64,000 bases of DNA from Alphaproteobacteria bacterium (GCA_018823835.1 JAHJHT010000003.1:124001-188000); one strand, 5' to 3'. Counted from the first letter of the stretch, positions 55,571-64,000 are shown. Translations and numbers: made by a program. The notes: generated from the letters alone by a model not told the origin.

Positions 55571-57073
55571 CTACTGGAAGGCAGTCTCCGAAAAACTCCT
55601 GAGCTTGCGCGAATGCAGCCTTTCGGTCGGCATCTCGGCGAGCTTCTCCATCGCCCGGATGCCGATGGTCAGGTGCTGTGCGACCTGCCGCTTGTAGAAT
55701 TCGGTCGCCATGCCCGGCAGCTTGAGCTCGCCATGCAGCGGCTTGTCGGAGACGCAGAGCAGCGTGCCGTAGGGCACCCGGAAACGGAAGCCGTTGGCCG
55801 CGATCGTCGCCGATTCCATGTCGAGCGCGATGGCGCGCGACTGCGACAGGCGCTGCACCGGCCCGCGCTGGTCGCGCAGTTCCCAGTTGCGGTTGTCGAT
55901 GGTGGCGACGGTTCCGGTGCGCATGATCCGCTTCAGGTCGTAGCCGGCGAGCCCGGTCACCTCGGCGACCGCCTCCTGCAGCGCCACCTGGATCTCGGCG
56001 AGCGGCGGGATCGGCACCCAGACCGGCAGGTCGTCGTCGAGCACGTGGTCCTCGCGCACATAGGCATGCGCCAGCACGTAGTCGCCGAGCGCCTGGGTGT
56101 TGCGCAGGCCCGCGCAGTGGCCGAGCATCAGCCAGGCATGCGGCCTCAGCACCGCGACATGGTCGGTGATCGTCTTGGCGTTGGACGGGCCGACGCCGAT
56201 ATTGACCATGGTGATGCCGCCATGGTTCGGCTTGGTCAGGTGGTAGGTCGGCATCTGCGGCAGCCGCGACGGCACCGGACAGTCTGCCGGCTTTTCCTCG
56301 CCCGCCGGCGTGACGACGTTGCCGGGCTCGACGAAGGAGGAGTAGCCGGCGCCGCCGTTCGACATCAATTCGCGGGCATAGAGGCAGAACTCGTCGATGT
56401 AGAACTGGTAGTTGGTGAACAGCACGAAGTTCTGGAAATGCTGGGGGCTGGTGGCGGTGTAGTGCGACAGCCGGTGCAGCGAATAGTCGATGCGCTGTGC
56501 CGTGAAGGGTGCCAGCGGCCGGTCCTCGCCGGGAACCGCCTCGAAGGTGCCGTTGGCGATATGATCGTCCGTCCCGTCGAGATCGGGCACGTCGAACAGG
56601 TCGCGGATCGGGCGCTTGATCCGCTCGGCGATCGAGCCGTCGACATGGGTGCCTTCCAGGAAGGCGAAATGCAGCGGGATCGGCGTGCGGGACTCGGCCA
56701 CAGTAACGGGCACGCCGTGGTTGCGCATGATCAGCTTGAGCTGTTCGAGCAGATAGCTCTCGAAAAGGGCGGGCTGGGTGATCGTGGTCGAGAAGGTGCC
56801 GGGCGTCGGCATGTGGCCATAGGCCTGTCGCGAGTCGACCTGGCTGTAGGACGACGTCGTGACGCCGACTTCGGGATAGAAGGCGCGGTACCGCTTGGCC
56901 GGGTCGGCGCCGTCGCCGAGCGCTTCGAAGCAGTCGCGCAGGAACTGGGTGTTGCGGGCGTAGAGCTGCTTCAGCGCCTCGACTGCCGACTCGGCGTCGG
57001 TGAAGCTTTGCCGCTTGTAGGGCTCGGGCGAGACGACCGATTCGATGGGTTCAGGGTAGATTCGCTTTTCCAT
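55571..57073 (-). CDS. amn: AMP nucleosidase
   Basis: A 500-aa enzyme hydrolysing AMP to adenine and ribose 5-phosphate, a control on adenylate pools. It shows an N-terminal AMP nucleosidase domain (RYRAFYPEVGVTTSSYSQVD, TPIPLHFAFLEGTHVDGSIA) and a C-terminal nucleoside phosphorylase-like domain (ITMVNIGVGPSNAKTITDHV, MLGHCAGLRNTQALGDYVLA, ALDMESATIAANGFRFRVPY). Length and motifs match the family fully. It is transcribed alone; the next upstream features are two small secreted-protein genes. Confidence 0.95.
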   Translation of the reverse strand: MEKRIYPEPIESVVSPEPYKRQSFTDAESAVEALKQLYARNTQFLRDCFEALGDGADPAKRYRAFYPEVGVTTSSYSQVDSRQAYGHMPTPGTFSTTITQPALFESYLLEQLKLIMRNHGVPVTVAESRTPIPLHFAFLEGTHVDGSIAERIKRPIRDLFDVPDLDGTDDHIANGTFEAVPGEDRPLAPFTAQRIDYSLHRLSHYTATSPQHFQNFVLFTNYQFYIDEFCLYARELMSNGGAGYSSFVEPGNVVTPAGEEKPADCPVPSRLPQMPTYHLTKPNHGGITMVNIGVGPSNAKTITDHVAVLRPHAWLMLGHCAGLRNTQALGDYVLAHAYVREDHVLDDDLPVWVPIPPLAEIQVALQEAVAEVTGLAGYDLKRIMRTGTVATIDNRNWELRDQRGPVQRLSQSRAIALDMESATIAANGFRFRVPYGTLLCVSDKPLHGELKLPGMATEFYKRQVAQHLTIGIRAMEKLAEMPTERLHSRKLRSFSETAFQ

Positions 57074-57146
57074 GGCCCCTTATAAGGAAGAGCGTGCCCG
57101 AACGGGAGGGGCAGAACGGCCAAAAGCGCCGTCCACGCGCGGGGGC

Positions 57147-57329
57147 TCAGGAGCGCTGCAGGCTGACCATCAGCACCAGGCCGGCGCCGCGGTTCTTCAT
57201 GGTCGGCGCCTCGATCGTCGTCGTGTCGGCTGCCCGAACGCCATGAATGGCCATTACCGGCGTGGCGACGACCAGCGTCACCAGCAGTGCGCGGCGGATC
57301 AGTTTCAGGCTGTCATTCATGCGGTTCAT
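57147..57329 (-). CDS. small exported protein (60 aa)
   Basis: A 60-aa protein with a signal-like N-terminus (SLKLIRRALLVTLVVATPVM then AIHGVRAAD, cleavage near VRA-A) and a mature part of about 26 residues without cysteines. ATG 57329 is used; ATG 57320 is possible. It follows the 56-aa gene by 30 bases on the same strand, which suggests a two-gene unit. Function not recognised. Confidence 0.45.
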   Translation of the reverse strand: MNRMNDSLKLIRRALLVTLVVATPVMAIHGVRAADTTTIEAPTMKNRGAGLVLMVSLQRS

Positions 57330-57359
57330 TTTCTTGCTCTTTCCTTGGGCGCTGGGCGC

Positions 57360-57530
57360 CTATTCCTCGTAAGCGTACTTGCAGGCGTTGATGCCGTCGG
57401 TGAGACAGGGCACCACCTCGGCGAAGCGGCGGGGATGCTGCGTCCTGCTGACCTCGGCGACGAGAACTGCGAAGAACATCCCGAACAGGGTGGTCAACAG
57501 ACAGACGATGGTGAACCGGCGCGCTAGCAT
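57360..57530 (-). CDS. small membrane-anchored protein with Cys pair (56 aa)
   Basis: From ATG 57530 (GGGAGA 5-6 bases upstream) the protein has a hydrophobic anchor or uncleaved signal (about residues 7-28, FTIVCLLTTLFGMFFAVLVA) and a periplasmic tail with two Cys (EVVPCLTDGINACKYAYEE), nine residues apart, likely a disulfide hairpin. No known family. Together with the 60-aa downstream gene it forms a small envelope-protein unit. Confidence 0.55.
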   Translation of the reverse strand: MLARRFTIVCLLTTLFGMFFAVLVAEVSRTQHPRRFAEVVPCLTDGINACKYAYEE

Positions 57531-57701
57531 CTTTGTCTCCCTCAATGCGGGGACAATGCCCGAGCGCGACTGAACCGCCTCTGAGACAGCCGTTCATCTT
57601 CGGTTCAATTTTATTGACAGCACCGCGCGGCCGCTCCGCTTGCGCTTTGGTCGCGGGGGCTTATCTGCAGGGTTCAATCATCGAAGCGGAGAATTGACGC
57701 A

Positions 57702-58406
57702 ATGACGACCCAGACCAAGCCGATCGAACTCTACTACTGGCCGACGCCGAATGGCTGGAAGATCACGATCATGCTGGAGGAGCTGGGCGTCCCCTACGAG
57801 ATCAAATACATCAACATCGGCGCGGGCGAGCAGTTCGAGCCGTCATTCCTGAAGATCGCGCCGAACAACCGCATGCCGGCGATCGTCGATCCCGAGGGCC
57901 CGGACGGCCAGCCGATCTCGATTTTCGAGTCCGGCGCTATCCTGCAGTATCTCGGCCGCAAGTTCGCAAGGTTCTATCCGGCCGACGAGCGCCAGCGGGT
58001 CGAGGTCGAACAGTGGCTGTTCTGGCAGGTCGGCGGCCTCGGGCCCATGGCCGGCCAGGCACATCACTTCCGGCAATATGCGCCCGAGAAGATCCCCTAT
58101 GGCATCGACCGCTACACCAACGAGGTCAATCGGCTCTACGGCGTCATGAACAAGCGCCTGGCCGATCGCGACTTCCTGGCTGGCGACTATTCGATCGCCG
58201 ACATGGCCGCCATCGGCTGGGTCAAGCCCTACAAGAACCAGGGCCAGGAGCTTGAGGACTTCCCGCATCTCAAGCGCTGGTTCGAGACACTGACGGCAAG
58301 GCCCGCAGTGCAGCGCGGCCTCGAGGTCGGCCAGGAGCACCGGCGCAACCTCGCCGATGACAAGGAAGCCCAGAAGGTCCTTTTCGGCCAGCGCGCGCGC
58401 GGCTGA
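57702..58406 (+). CDS. glutathione S-transferase family protein (Nu-class/YfcG-like)
   Basis: A 234-aa protein: N-terminal thioredoxin-like domain with the YWPTPNGWKITIMLEELGVP motif (TPNG-K is typical of Nu-class/YfcG enzymes with disulfide-reductase activity), PNNRMPAIVD and ESGAILQYLG, then an all-helical C-terminal domain (FLAGDYSIADMAAIGW). Cytosolic. Monocistronic, followed by a strong hairpin. Confidence 0.92.
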   Translation: MTTQTKPIELYYWPTPNGWKITIMLEELGVPYEIKYINIGAGEQFEPSFLKIAPNNRMPAIVDPEGPDGQPISIFESGAILQYLGRKFARFYPADERQRVEVEQWLFWQVGGLGPMAGQAHHFRQYAPEKIPYGIDRYTNEVNRLYGVMNKRLADRDFLAGDYSIADMAAIGWVKPYKNQGQELEDFPHLKRWFETLTARPAVQRGLEVGQEHRRNLADDKEAQKVLFGQRARG

Positions 58407-58428
58407 GCGCCGGACCTTCGTCTCCAGA

Positions 58429-58460
58429 ACGATCCGGGCGGCGGCTTCGCGCCGCCGGGA
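58429..58460. terminator. hairpin between convergent genes
   Basis: GATCCGGGCGGCG and CGCCGCCGGGATC form a 13-bp stem with one mismatch around GCTTCG. It lies between the GST stop (58406) and the end of the convergent DUF2147 gene (58474), so it can serve both strands. There is only a weak T-rich tail (GGTTTAT). Confidence 0.7.
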
Positions 58461-58473
58461 TCGGTTTATCGGA

Positions 58474-58815
58474 CTAAAGCTTCGACCAGGTCTGCGACTT
58501 GCAGAAGATCGCGGCCACGCAGCCCTTCATCTTCAGCGAGTTGCCGGAAAGCTGGCCTGACCCGCTATAGGTCTTGTCGTCGGCAGGGTCCGTGATCGAG
58601 CCCTTGTAGCTGTTCGCGCCGTTGGCCGTCATCTTGCCGATCTGCTTTCCGGCGTGCTTTCCGGTCTTCAGCTTGATGCAGAACTGGCCGCCGCAGGGCG
58701 CGATTCCGGCCGTTTCGCCGGATGCCGTCTTCCAGTTGCCTTCGATCGGGTCGGCAAGCGCTGCTCCCGTCACCATCAATGCGGCCGCCAAGACAATCGT
58801 GAACCTGCCGAACAT
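58474..58815 (-). CDS. DUF2147 family periplasmic protein
   Basis: A 113-aa protein with a signal peptide (about 1-21, cleavage near ALA-D) and a small DUF2147 beta-barrel (DPIEGNWKTASGETAGIAPC, GQFCIKLKTGKHAGKQIGKM, LKMKGCVAAIFCKSQTW). Four Cys in the mature chain probably form two disulfides. GGAGG about 7 bases upstream supports ATG 58815. Family function unknown. Confidence 0.88.
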   Translation of the reverse strand: MFGRFTIVLAAALMVTGAALADPIEGNWKTASGETAGIAPCGGQFCIKLKTGKHAGKQIGKMTANGANSYKGSITDPADDKTYSGSGQLSGNSLKMKGCVAAIFCKSQTWSKL

Positions 58816-59237
58816 CCCGTTTCCTCCCTGGGTTGTCTGAACGCGCACCGGCGCGCGGATGTCACGCTATGACAAACCGGATCGCAGCGGAAGCGGTGCC
58901 GCAGCGGCAGTCGGCATATGATTATTGGCGACCCCCAATCGTCCGAAATCGCCCGTCGGACCCCCGAAAGAAAATCGTCGAGCCGTTTGCGTGGTTATCA
59001 AAGCCTTGCCGGGAAAGGCTGGCTTTTTCATCAGTTTTTCGGCGATTCCGCGTCATGCCGGGCTTCGTATCCTTAATGATTTCCGACATTTACCTCTTGT
59101 TTGAACTTTATTCGCAGCAAATTAAGCACGCCATTTAACGACGGATTCAAGCCTCACCGCCATGCTTCGAAGCATCGGAAGGGCAGCCCCGGGGACAACA
59201 CGGGAAGCCGCTCTCGGAGCTGACAGGGGACTGAAAA
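58816..59237. other. intergenic region without recognised gene
   Basis: The 422 bases between the divergent DUF2147 and Sel1 genes are AT-richer towards 59080-59140. One frame is open for 101 codons (58833-59138), but its protein text looks random. Promoters for both flanking genes are presumably here; none could be fixed with confidence. Confidence 0.5.
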
Positions 59238-59504
59238 ATGGCACGTTTTGAAATACTTGAGCAGGGCGTCGGCGTCATGGGGGCAAGTGCCCAGGCTGAC
59301 ATTCTCTTCGAACTGGGCCTGATGTACGCCACCGGCCGCGATTGCGATGTCGATGTGATTGCCGCCCACAAATGGTTCAACATCGCGGCGATCAAGGGTT
59401 CGGCCCGCGCTGCCGAACTGCGCTCGGAACTCTCGGTGTCGATGAGCAAGTCCGACATTGCGCAGGCCCTTCGCGAAGCCCGCGAATGGATGACCATGCA
59501 CTGA
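59238..59504 (+). CDS. Sel1-repeat small protein
   Basis: An 88-aa protein with one Sel1-like helix pair (FELGLMYATGRDCDVDVIAA then HKWFNIAAIKGSARAAEL, about residues 24-60) and a helical C-terminus (MSKSDIAQALREAREW). Such short SLR proteins are conserved in rhizobia and are thought to mediate protein contacts. No export signal. A GC-rich hairpin with T-run follows at 59638. Confidence 0.82.
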   Translation: MARFEILEQGVGVMGASAQADILFELGLMYATGRDCDVDVIAAHKWFNIAAIKGSARAAELRSELSVSMSKSDIAQALREAREWMTMH

Positions 59505-59637
59505 ATTTTTGCTCCTCCAGGCAAAATAGGGCCAAGCCGCAGCAAGACGGCAGGCTCCAAGACAAGAGCGCGATCGATCGCGCCGGGTACAGGTGAAGGC
59601 GATGTTCGGGCGTGGGGACGCCTGGGACGGACTGTCG

Positions 59638-59676
59638 AAAAGCCGCGACCGGTTGGCACAAACCGGCGCGGTTTTT
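59638..59676. terminator. intrinsic terminator
   Basis: CCGCG-A-CCGGTT pairs with AACCGG-CGCGG around GGCACA, flanked by AAAAG on one side and GTTTTTC on the other. It fits a bidirectional rho-independent terminator between the Sel1 gene and the convergent YitT gene. Confidence 0.85.
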
Positions 59677-59690
59677 CCGTTTTGGGGCGA

Positions 59691-60305
59691 TCAGCTCATG
59701 CCGAGATAGCGGCCCGGGCGGTGGTTGATCGCCAGGATCAGGTTGATCACCAGCGCGCCGAGGATCGACAGGGCAACCTTGTCGAGGGGCAGGGTGAAGA
59801 AGGCTGCGACCAGGATCAGGAAGTCGACGATCAGCTGGAAATAGCCGGCGCGAATGATGTTCCTGTCCTGCAGGTAGACCGACAGGATGTTGAGGCCGCC
59901 GAGGCCCGCGCGATGCCTGAACAGGATCAGCAGGCCGATGCCGACCAGCCCGCCGCCGGCCACCGCCGCGTAGACCGGTTCGACATGCGCGACGGAAATC
60001 CACGTCGGCGTCAGACGCGAGAACAGCGACACCAGCGCCACGGCAGCGAAGGTGCGCAGCGTGAAGGGCCAGCCCATGCGACTGATGGCGAGCAGGTAGA
60101 AGGGCAGGTTGACGATGAAGAAGATCGTCCCGAAGCCGTAGCCTGTCGCGTAGTGGGCGAGCAGCGAGACGCCGGCCACGCCGCCGACCGTCAGCGTCGC
60201 CTGGGCGTAGAGCGTCAGCCCCAGCGCCGTCAGCAGCGTGCCGAGCAGCAGCGCCAGCATGTCCTCGTAGAGCTTGTGGCGTTGCGGGAGCTGAACGTCT
60301 GTCAT
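59691..60305 (-). CDS. YitT family membrane protein
   Basis: A 204-aa inner-membrane protein with five to six hydrophobic segments (MLALLLGTLLTALGLTLYAQ; TLTVGGVAGVSLLAHYATGY; FGTIFFIVNLPFYLLAI; YFQLIVDFLILVAAFF), the Gly-rich GGVAGVSLL of the YitT/DUF161 family, and a short cytoplasmic end. Function unknown, possibly transport. Single gene, ending next to the terminator at 59638-59676. Confidence 0.88.
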   Translation of the reverse strand: MTDVQLPQRHKLYEDMLALLLGTLLTALGLTLYAQATLTVGGVAGVSLLAHYATGYGFGTIFFIVNLPFYLLAISRMGWPFTLRTFAAVALVSLFSRLTPTWISVAHVEPVYAAVAGGGLVGIGLLILFRHRAGLGGLNILSVYLQDRNIIRAGYFQLIVDFLILVAAFFTLPLDKVALSILGALVINLILAINHRPGRYLGMS

Positions 60306-60382
60306 GTCGGGCTTCTGCAGCAGAGGTAGGGGGCTTATAGTGCGGTAGGGCAGGCCGGCGCGGCCGGCAATCGGCTATGCGG

Positions 60383-62368
60383 TCAGTCCGTTTCGACGAA
60401 CCGCACAAGCACCGTGCCGTCGGTAATCTGAGCGCCTTCGGTGGCGATCTCGGCGATCACGCCGTCATGCGGTGCGGCGATCGTGTGCTCCATCTTCATC
60501 GCTTCCAGCACCAGCAGCGCCTGACCCTTGATGACGCTGTCTCCGGCCGCCGCACGCACCAGCTTGACCAGGCCGGGCATCGGCGCGCGCAGGCTTGCCG
60601 TACCGGCCTCCGCCTCGGCGGCGCGTGCGAAGGGGTCGTCGACGGCGAAGCTGAAGGCCGCGCCGTCCGAAAACACCGTGACATTACCGGGCCAGCGTGC
60701 CGCGCGCGGCGGGCGCACGCCGCCCGCGCGGGGCTGGCCTTTGTCGCCTTCGCCGGGCCGGATCGTCACCGTCGCGCCGTCGGCAGCAATCCGGAAGCCG
60801 CCCTTCGCGTCGGCTGCCACCAGCGCCTCGATCTCGCGCTCGCCCCGCCGCAGCACGACACGGCGCGCCATCGGGTGGAAATGCGCATAGCCGGCAAGGC
60901 TCGACCAAGGATCGGCGGAACCCGCCGCCTCGCCGGCACCGCTTGCCGCGAGCGCTGCCCGGGCGACCGTTTCGGCGGTCGGCTCCGCGCTGGCGGTCAG
61001 TGCTTCCTGCCGGCGTGCTATCAGCCCGGTATCGACTTCGCCGGCGGCAAACTCGGCGTCGCGCGCCAGCGCCACGAGGAAGGCCGCATTGGTCACCGAT
61101 CCGGCGATCTCGGTCGCCTCCAGCGCATCGGCCAGCCCGGCAAGCGCGCTCGCCCGGTCCGGCCCGTGCACCACCATCTTGGCGATCATCGGGTCGTAGA
61201 AGGGCGAGATGGCATCGCCGGCCCGCACCCCTGTCTCCACGCGCAGCAGGCAGCCGGGAAGCACTTGCGAGGGAAAATCGAGATGGTGCAGCGTGCCGAT
61301 GGCCGGCAGGAAGTTGCGCGACGGGTCCTCGGCATAGAGCCGGGCCTCGAAGGCATGGCCGCAGAGTTCGATCTCGGCCTGCGTCTTCGGCAGGTTTTCG
61401 CCCGCCGCCACGCGCAATTGCCATTCGACGAGGTCGACGCCGGTCACCATCTCGGTCACCGGGTGTTCGACCTGCAGGCGGGTGTTCATCTCCATGAACC
61501 AGAAGCGGTCGGGCTTCAGGCCCTCACTGGCATCCGCGATGAATTCGATCGTGCCGGCGCCCGAATAGCCGATCGCCTTGGCGGCCTTTACCGCAGCGTC
61601 CGTCATCGCCTTGCGCATGGCCGCCGTCATGCCGGGGGCAGGGGCCTCCTCGATAACCTTCTGGTGGCGGCGCTGCGCCGAGCAGTCGCGCTCGAACAGA
61701 TGCACCGCGCCGCCATGATCGTCGCCGAACACCTGCACTTCGATGTGGCGCGGCTTCTCGACATATTTCTCCACCAGCACCGCGTCGTCGCCGAAGGCGG
61801 CCTTGGCCTCGCGCCGCGCGCCCGACAGCGCCTCGGCGAAATCGTCGGGACTGTCGACGCGCCGCATGCCCTTGCCGCCGCCGCCGGCGCGCGCCTTGAT
61901 CAGCACCGGATAGCCGATCTCGCGCGCCTTGCCGGCGAGCAGCACCAGCCCCTGGTCCTCGCCGTGATAGCCGGGCACCACCGGCACGCCGGCCTTCTCC
62001 ATCAGCCGCTTGGCGGCGTCCTTCAGCCCCATGGCGCGGATCGACGCCGCCGACGGGCCGATGAAGACCAGACCGGCCAGGGTCACCTGGTCGACGAAGT
62101 CGGGATTTTCCGACAGGAAGCCGTAGCCGGGATGGATTGCCTCGGCGCCGCTCGCCCTGGCCGCGGCGATGATCGCCTCCCCACGCAGGTAGCTCTCGCC
62201 GACCGGCGCCGGCCCGATCCGCACGGCCTCGTCGGCCATCTGGACATGCAGCGCGCCGGCATCCGCGTCGGAGTAGACGGCCACCGTGGCGACGCCCAGC
62301 CTGCGCGCCGTGCGGATGACGCGGCAGGCGATTTCGCCGCGGTTGGCGATCAGGATCTTGGAAAACAT
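60383..62368 (-). CDS. acyl-CoA carboxylase alpha subunit (methylcrotonyl-CoA type)
   Basis: A 661-aa biotin carboxylase/biotin carrier protein. N-terminal MFSKILIANRGEIACRVIRT, the ATP-grasp loop GGGGKGMRRV, ERDCSAQRRHQKVIEEAP and FMEMNTRLQVEHPVTEMVTG are intact; the biotinyl Lys625 lies in LEAMKMEHTI, the form typical of methylcrotonyl-CoA carboxylase (MccA/LiuD) rather than the EAMKMEN of propionyl-CoA carboxylase. GGAGG just precedes ATG 62368. The carboxyltransferase subunit gene is not in the window, so substrate assignment is tentative. Confidence 0.9.
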   Translation of the reverse strand: MFSKILIANRGEIACRVIRTARRLGVATVAVYSDADAGALHVQMADEAVRIGPAPVGESYLRGEAIIAAARASGAEAIHPGYGFLSENPDFVDQVTLAGLVFIGPSAASIRAMGLKDAAKRLMEKAGVPVVPGYHGEDQGLVLLAGKAREIGYPVLIKARAGGGGKGMRRVDSPDDFAEALSGARREAKAAFGDDAVLVEKYVEKPRHIEVQVFGDDHGGAVHLFERDCSAQRRHQKVIEEAPAPGMTAAMRKAMTDAAVKAAKAIGYSGAGTIEFIADASEGLKPDRFWFMEMNTRLQVEHPVTEMVTGVDLVEWQLRVAAGENLPKTQAEIELCGHAFEARLYAEDPSRNFLPAIGTLHHLDFPSQVLPGCLLRVETGVRAGDAISPFYDPMIAKMVVHGPDRASALAGLADALEATEIAGSVTNAAFLVALARDAEFAAGEVDTGLIARRQEALTASAEPTAETVARAALAASGAGEAAGSADPWSSLAGYAHFHPMARRVVLRRGEREIEALVAADAKGGFRIAADGATVTIRPGEGDKGQPRAGGVRPPRAARWPGNVTVFSDGAAFSFAVDDPFARAAEAEAGTASLRAPMPGLVKLVRAAAGDSVIKGQALLVLEAMKMEHTIAAPHDGVIAEIATEGAQITDGTVLVRFVETD

Positions 62369-62474
62369 GCTTCCTCCGGCAGGAAAGGCGGCCAAGGGGT
62401 CATCTCCGCCGCCTTATAGACCGGTTGCCGGACCCGCGTCACCAGAGCCGGACCGGCAATGCGGGCAATACCGC

Positions 62475-62999
62475 CTATTTCTTGCGCGCCGAACTCGTCT
62501 TCGCCTTGCTCCGCGTCGGCACGTCTTCGGTCTGCGGATCGGGGCCCTCGTCCATCTCGACCTCGACGCTGAGGCGCTGGTAGACGCCGAGGCCGACCAC
62601 CAGCGCGACACCCGACAGCAGGAGAAAGGTCGGATAGATCATGTTGCTGACGTCGTCCTTGCTCGCGGCGAACACGGCCACCAGCGATTCGAGGAACACC
62701 GCGATGGCGATGGTCGACATGAACTTGGTCATGCTGCGCCGCGCCTCGCCGGCCTTGCGCATCTCGCGGCCGCGTATGGCCTCCTCCTCCAGCAGGTACT
62801 TGCCGACGTCGAAGACGGCGATGGCGATGACCGTGTAGCCGACGGCCTCGAGCAGCGCCCCGCCGACCGCCGATTCCGGTATCCAGAAGGCGTGTCCGAC
62901 CTGGAAGGCGGCATAGACGATGAGCGCGCCGGCCAGCAGCATCAGCGCCGTACTGGCGATGCCGAAGGCGATGCGGGCGATCAGGTCGAACAGTTGCAT
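62475..62999 (-). CDS. four-TM membrane protein of unknown function
   Basis: A 174-aa protein with hydrophobic segments at about residues 8-32, 47-68, 92-112 and 120-142, a cytoplasmic charged loop (KYLLEEEAIRGREMRKAGEA) between TM2 and TM3, and a hydrophilic basic tail (RSKAKTSSARKK). No family recognised. It lies between the carboxylase and a GST gene on the same strand. Confidence 0.75.
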   Translation of the reverse strand: MQLFDLIARIAFGIASTALMLLAGALIVYAAFQVGHAFWIPESAVGGALLEAVGYTVIAIAVFDVGKYLLEEEAIRGREMRKAGEARRSMTKFMSTIAIAVFLESLVAVFAASKDDVSNMIYPTFLLLSGVALVVGLGVYQRLSVEVEMDEGPDPQTEDVPTRSKAKTSSARKK

Positions 63000-63082
63000 G
63001 GCGCTCCCCTTTCCGGACCTTTGCCGGCATTGCGCAATCTAGCGCCCGGCGCGCGCGCGGCAACCGCTGGAGGGCGCTCGGC

Positions 63083-63709
63083 CTATGCCGGCGGGATGAA
63101 GGGCTGGCTGATCTCCTTGAACACCGGCATCGCCTCCAGCCGCTCGCAATGCGCGAAGAGCGCCGGATAGTCCTGCATCGCCACGAGATCGGGCAGCGAT
63201 TCCGTGACATGGCGGATGGCGCAGGCCACGGCGATGTCGGCATGGCCGAAATCCTCGCCGAACCAGTAGGTAGTCTGCCGCTCGGCGCGGTCTTCCTCGA
63301 GCACCGAAAGCGCGCCGGCAATCTGCGACTTGCAGCGCTCGATCCAGATCTGCGAGACATGTTCGTGCAGCCGGTATTCGTAGAACAGGCTGACGGCCTT
63401 GTCGGCCAGCCCGGTGGCGAGGCCCGAGACTTTCAGCGCGCGGTGCCGGTCGGGTTCCTCCGCCGGCCAGAGCGATTTCTCGCCCGGCGCCTGCCGGTCG
63501 AGATGGTCGAGCATCAAGTTGCAGTCGACAAGCACGTCCTCGTCGTCGAGCACCAGAACCGGCACCCGCATCAGCGGATTGTACGGGCGGATCTTGTCCT
63601 TGTCGGAGAACACCGACCACGGCCGGTGGTTGAAGGCGTGCCCGTAGAGGCGGAGTGCAATGCCGACCCGGCGCACGAAGGAGGAATCATACTGGCCGAT
63701 GAGAATCAT
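63083..63709 (-). CDS. glutathione S-transferase
   Basis: A 208-aa protein: thioredoxin-like N-terminus (MILIGQYDSSFVRRVGIALR, with the SSFVRRV active-site region), NPLMRVPVLVLDDEDVLVDC, then a helical domain with FGEDFGHADIAVACAIRHV. Typical rhizobial cytosolic GST, probably in detoxification. It lies upstream of the four-TM gene. Confidence 0.92.
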   Translation of the reverse strand: MILIGQYDSSFVRRVGIALRLYGHAFNHRPWSVFSDKDKIRPYNPLMRVPVLVLDDEDVLVDCNLMLDHLDRQAPGEKSLWPAEEPDRHRALKVSGLATGLADKAVSLFYEYRLHEHVSQIWIERCKSQIAGALSVLEEDRAERQTTYWFGEDFGHADIAVACAIRHVTESLPDLVAMQDYPALFAHCERLEAMPVFKEISQPFIPPA

Positions 63710-63812
63710 GGATCACCCCGCAAGACAGCATGGCTGACATGTTTGTCGAGCGACCGGAAGAATGCAACGCAGCGGCTGCTGACAGCCTTGCGTCAGCAGC
63801 GACGCACGATCC

Positions 63813-64000
63813 CTACTGGTGGCGCAGCGCGTCTATCGGGTTCAGCCGGGCGGCGCGGCGTGCGGGGAAATAGCCGAACACCACCCCGACCATCGCCGAG
63901 AAGCCGAAGGCCAAGAGCACGATCAGCGGGTTGGGCGAGAACGGCACCCGCAGCAGGTTGGCGCCCAATGCCCCAAGCGCGAGGCCGAGCATGATGCCGA
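63813..64000 (-). CDS. ABC transporter permease, MacB/FtsX type (C-terminal fragment)
   Basis: The visible 62 codons before the stop read ...[21 protein letters not shown] after two hydrophobic stretches ([33 protein letters not shown]). The [15 protein letters not shown] end is the signature of MacB-like macrolide/lipoprotein export permeases with a FtsX domain. The start and the ATPase part lie beyond the window edge. Confidence 0.85.
   Translation of the reverse strand, partial: GIMLGLALGALGANLLRVPFSPNPLIVLLAFGFSAMVGVVFGYFPARRAARLNPIDALRHQ

Noticed and set aside
58833..59138. 101-codon plus-strand frame in the DUF2147-Sel1 spacer
   Set aside because: Random-looking protein, no ribosome site and no recognisable motif; part of it overlaps the leader of the DUF2147 gene.
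59060..59140. Possible second CtrA box (TTAA...TTAAC) upstream of the Sel1 gene
   Set aside because: The spacing between the half-sites is nine bases instead of seven, so it does not fit the consensus.
60377..62419. 680-codon frame antisense to the carboxylase alpha gene
   Set aside because: Mirror frame; the reverse strand has intact biotin carboxylase and biotinyl motifs.

Overview
The window is a high-GC chromosomal segment from an alphaproteobacterium of the order Hyphomicrobiales (Rhizobiales), most likely close to Mesorhizobium/Aminobacter (Phyllobacteriaceae). This is inferred from three things: the rhizobial gene order feuN-feuP-feuQ / cycHJKL / degP / two-component pair / glnE / pleC-like / pepN; a rhizobial-type gene transfer agent (GTA) cluster; and the palindromic intergenic repeats, which resemble the mosaic elements common in Mesorhizobium and Rhizobium. 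No database search was possible, so product names rest on motifs and on recognition of the families.

Region 1 (1-8.5 kb) is core genome: a DUF2336 protein cut by the window edge, a small gene behind a near-perfect CtrA box, a class A penicillin-binding protein followed by DUF1214 and DUF1254 genes, and a very large six-PAS GGDEF-EAL protein. Region 2 (8.6-10.5 kb) looks like acquired DNA: an IS1595-type transposase remnant, a three-gene cassette (51-aa protein, two-TM membrane protein, ImmA/IrrE metallopeptidase), and a tmRNA-like 3' end that could be an attachment site. Region 3 (10.5-26.5 kb) is a full GTA structural cluster in canonical order: small terminase-like gene, TerL, portal, protease, capsid, head-tail connectors, tail tube, tail chaperones, a short tape measure, distal tail/hub genes, NlpC/P60 peptidase and megatron. 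Its spacers carry several palindromic repeat elements, and a reverse-strand 44-aa membrane-protein gene sits between portal and protease. The junction of the two tail chaperone genes has the signature of a -1 programmed frameshift.

Region 4 (26.5-46.6 kb) is a conserved rhizobial block. It holds FeuN/FeuP/FeuQ (periplasmic regulator plus two-component system), a lipoprotein, cytochrome c maturation genes ccmI-ccmE-ccmF-ccmH, two small genes, DegP with a downstream two-component pair, GlnE, a PleC-like cell-cycle kinase (convergent with glnE, 3 bp apart) and aminopeptidase N. Region 5 (46.7-64 kb) is metabolic and housekeeping: a lone molybdenum hydroxylase large subunit with a DMT transporter, an unusual family-4-like uracil-DNA glycosylase, ETF-ubiquinone oxidoreductase, AMP nucleosidase, two glutathione S-transferases, a biotin-dependent acyl-CoA carboxylase alpha subunit, and several small secreted or membrane proteins, some only 48-60 aa long. 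The window ends inside a MacB/FtsX-type permease gene.

The points most worth follow-up are the candidate frameshift in the GTA chaperone pair (19598-19604), the hidden reverse gene inside the GTA (13761-13895), the tmRNA-like end next to the ImmA cassette, the CtrA box at 864-878, the perfect 16-bp palindrome between degP and its regulator (36257-36272), and the glycosylase that lacks two of the four expected iron-sulfur cysteines.
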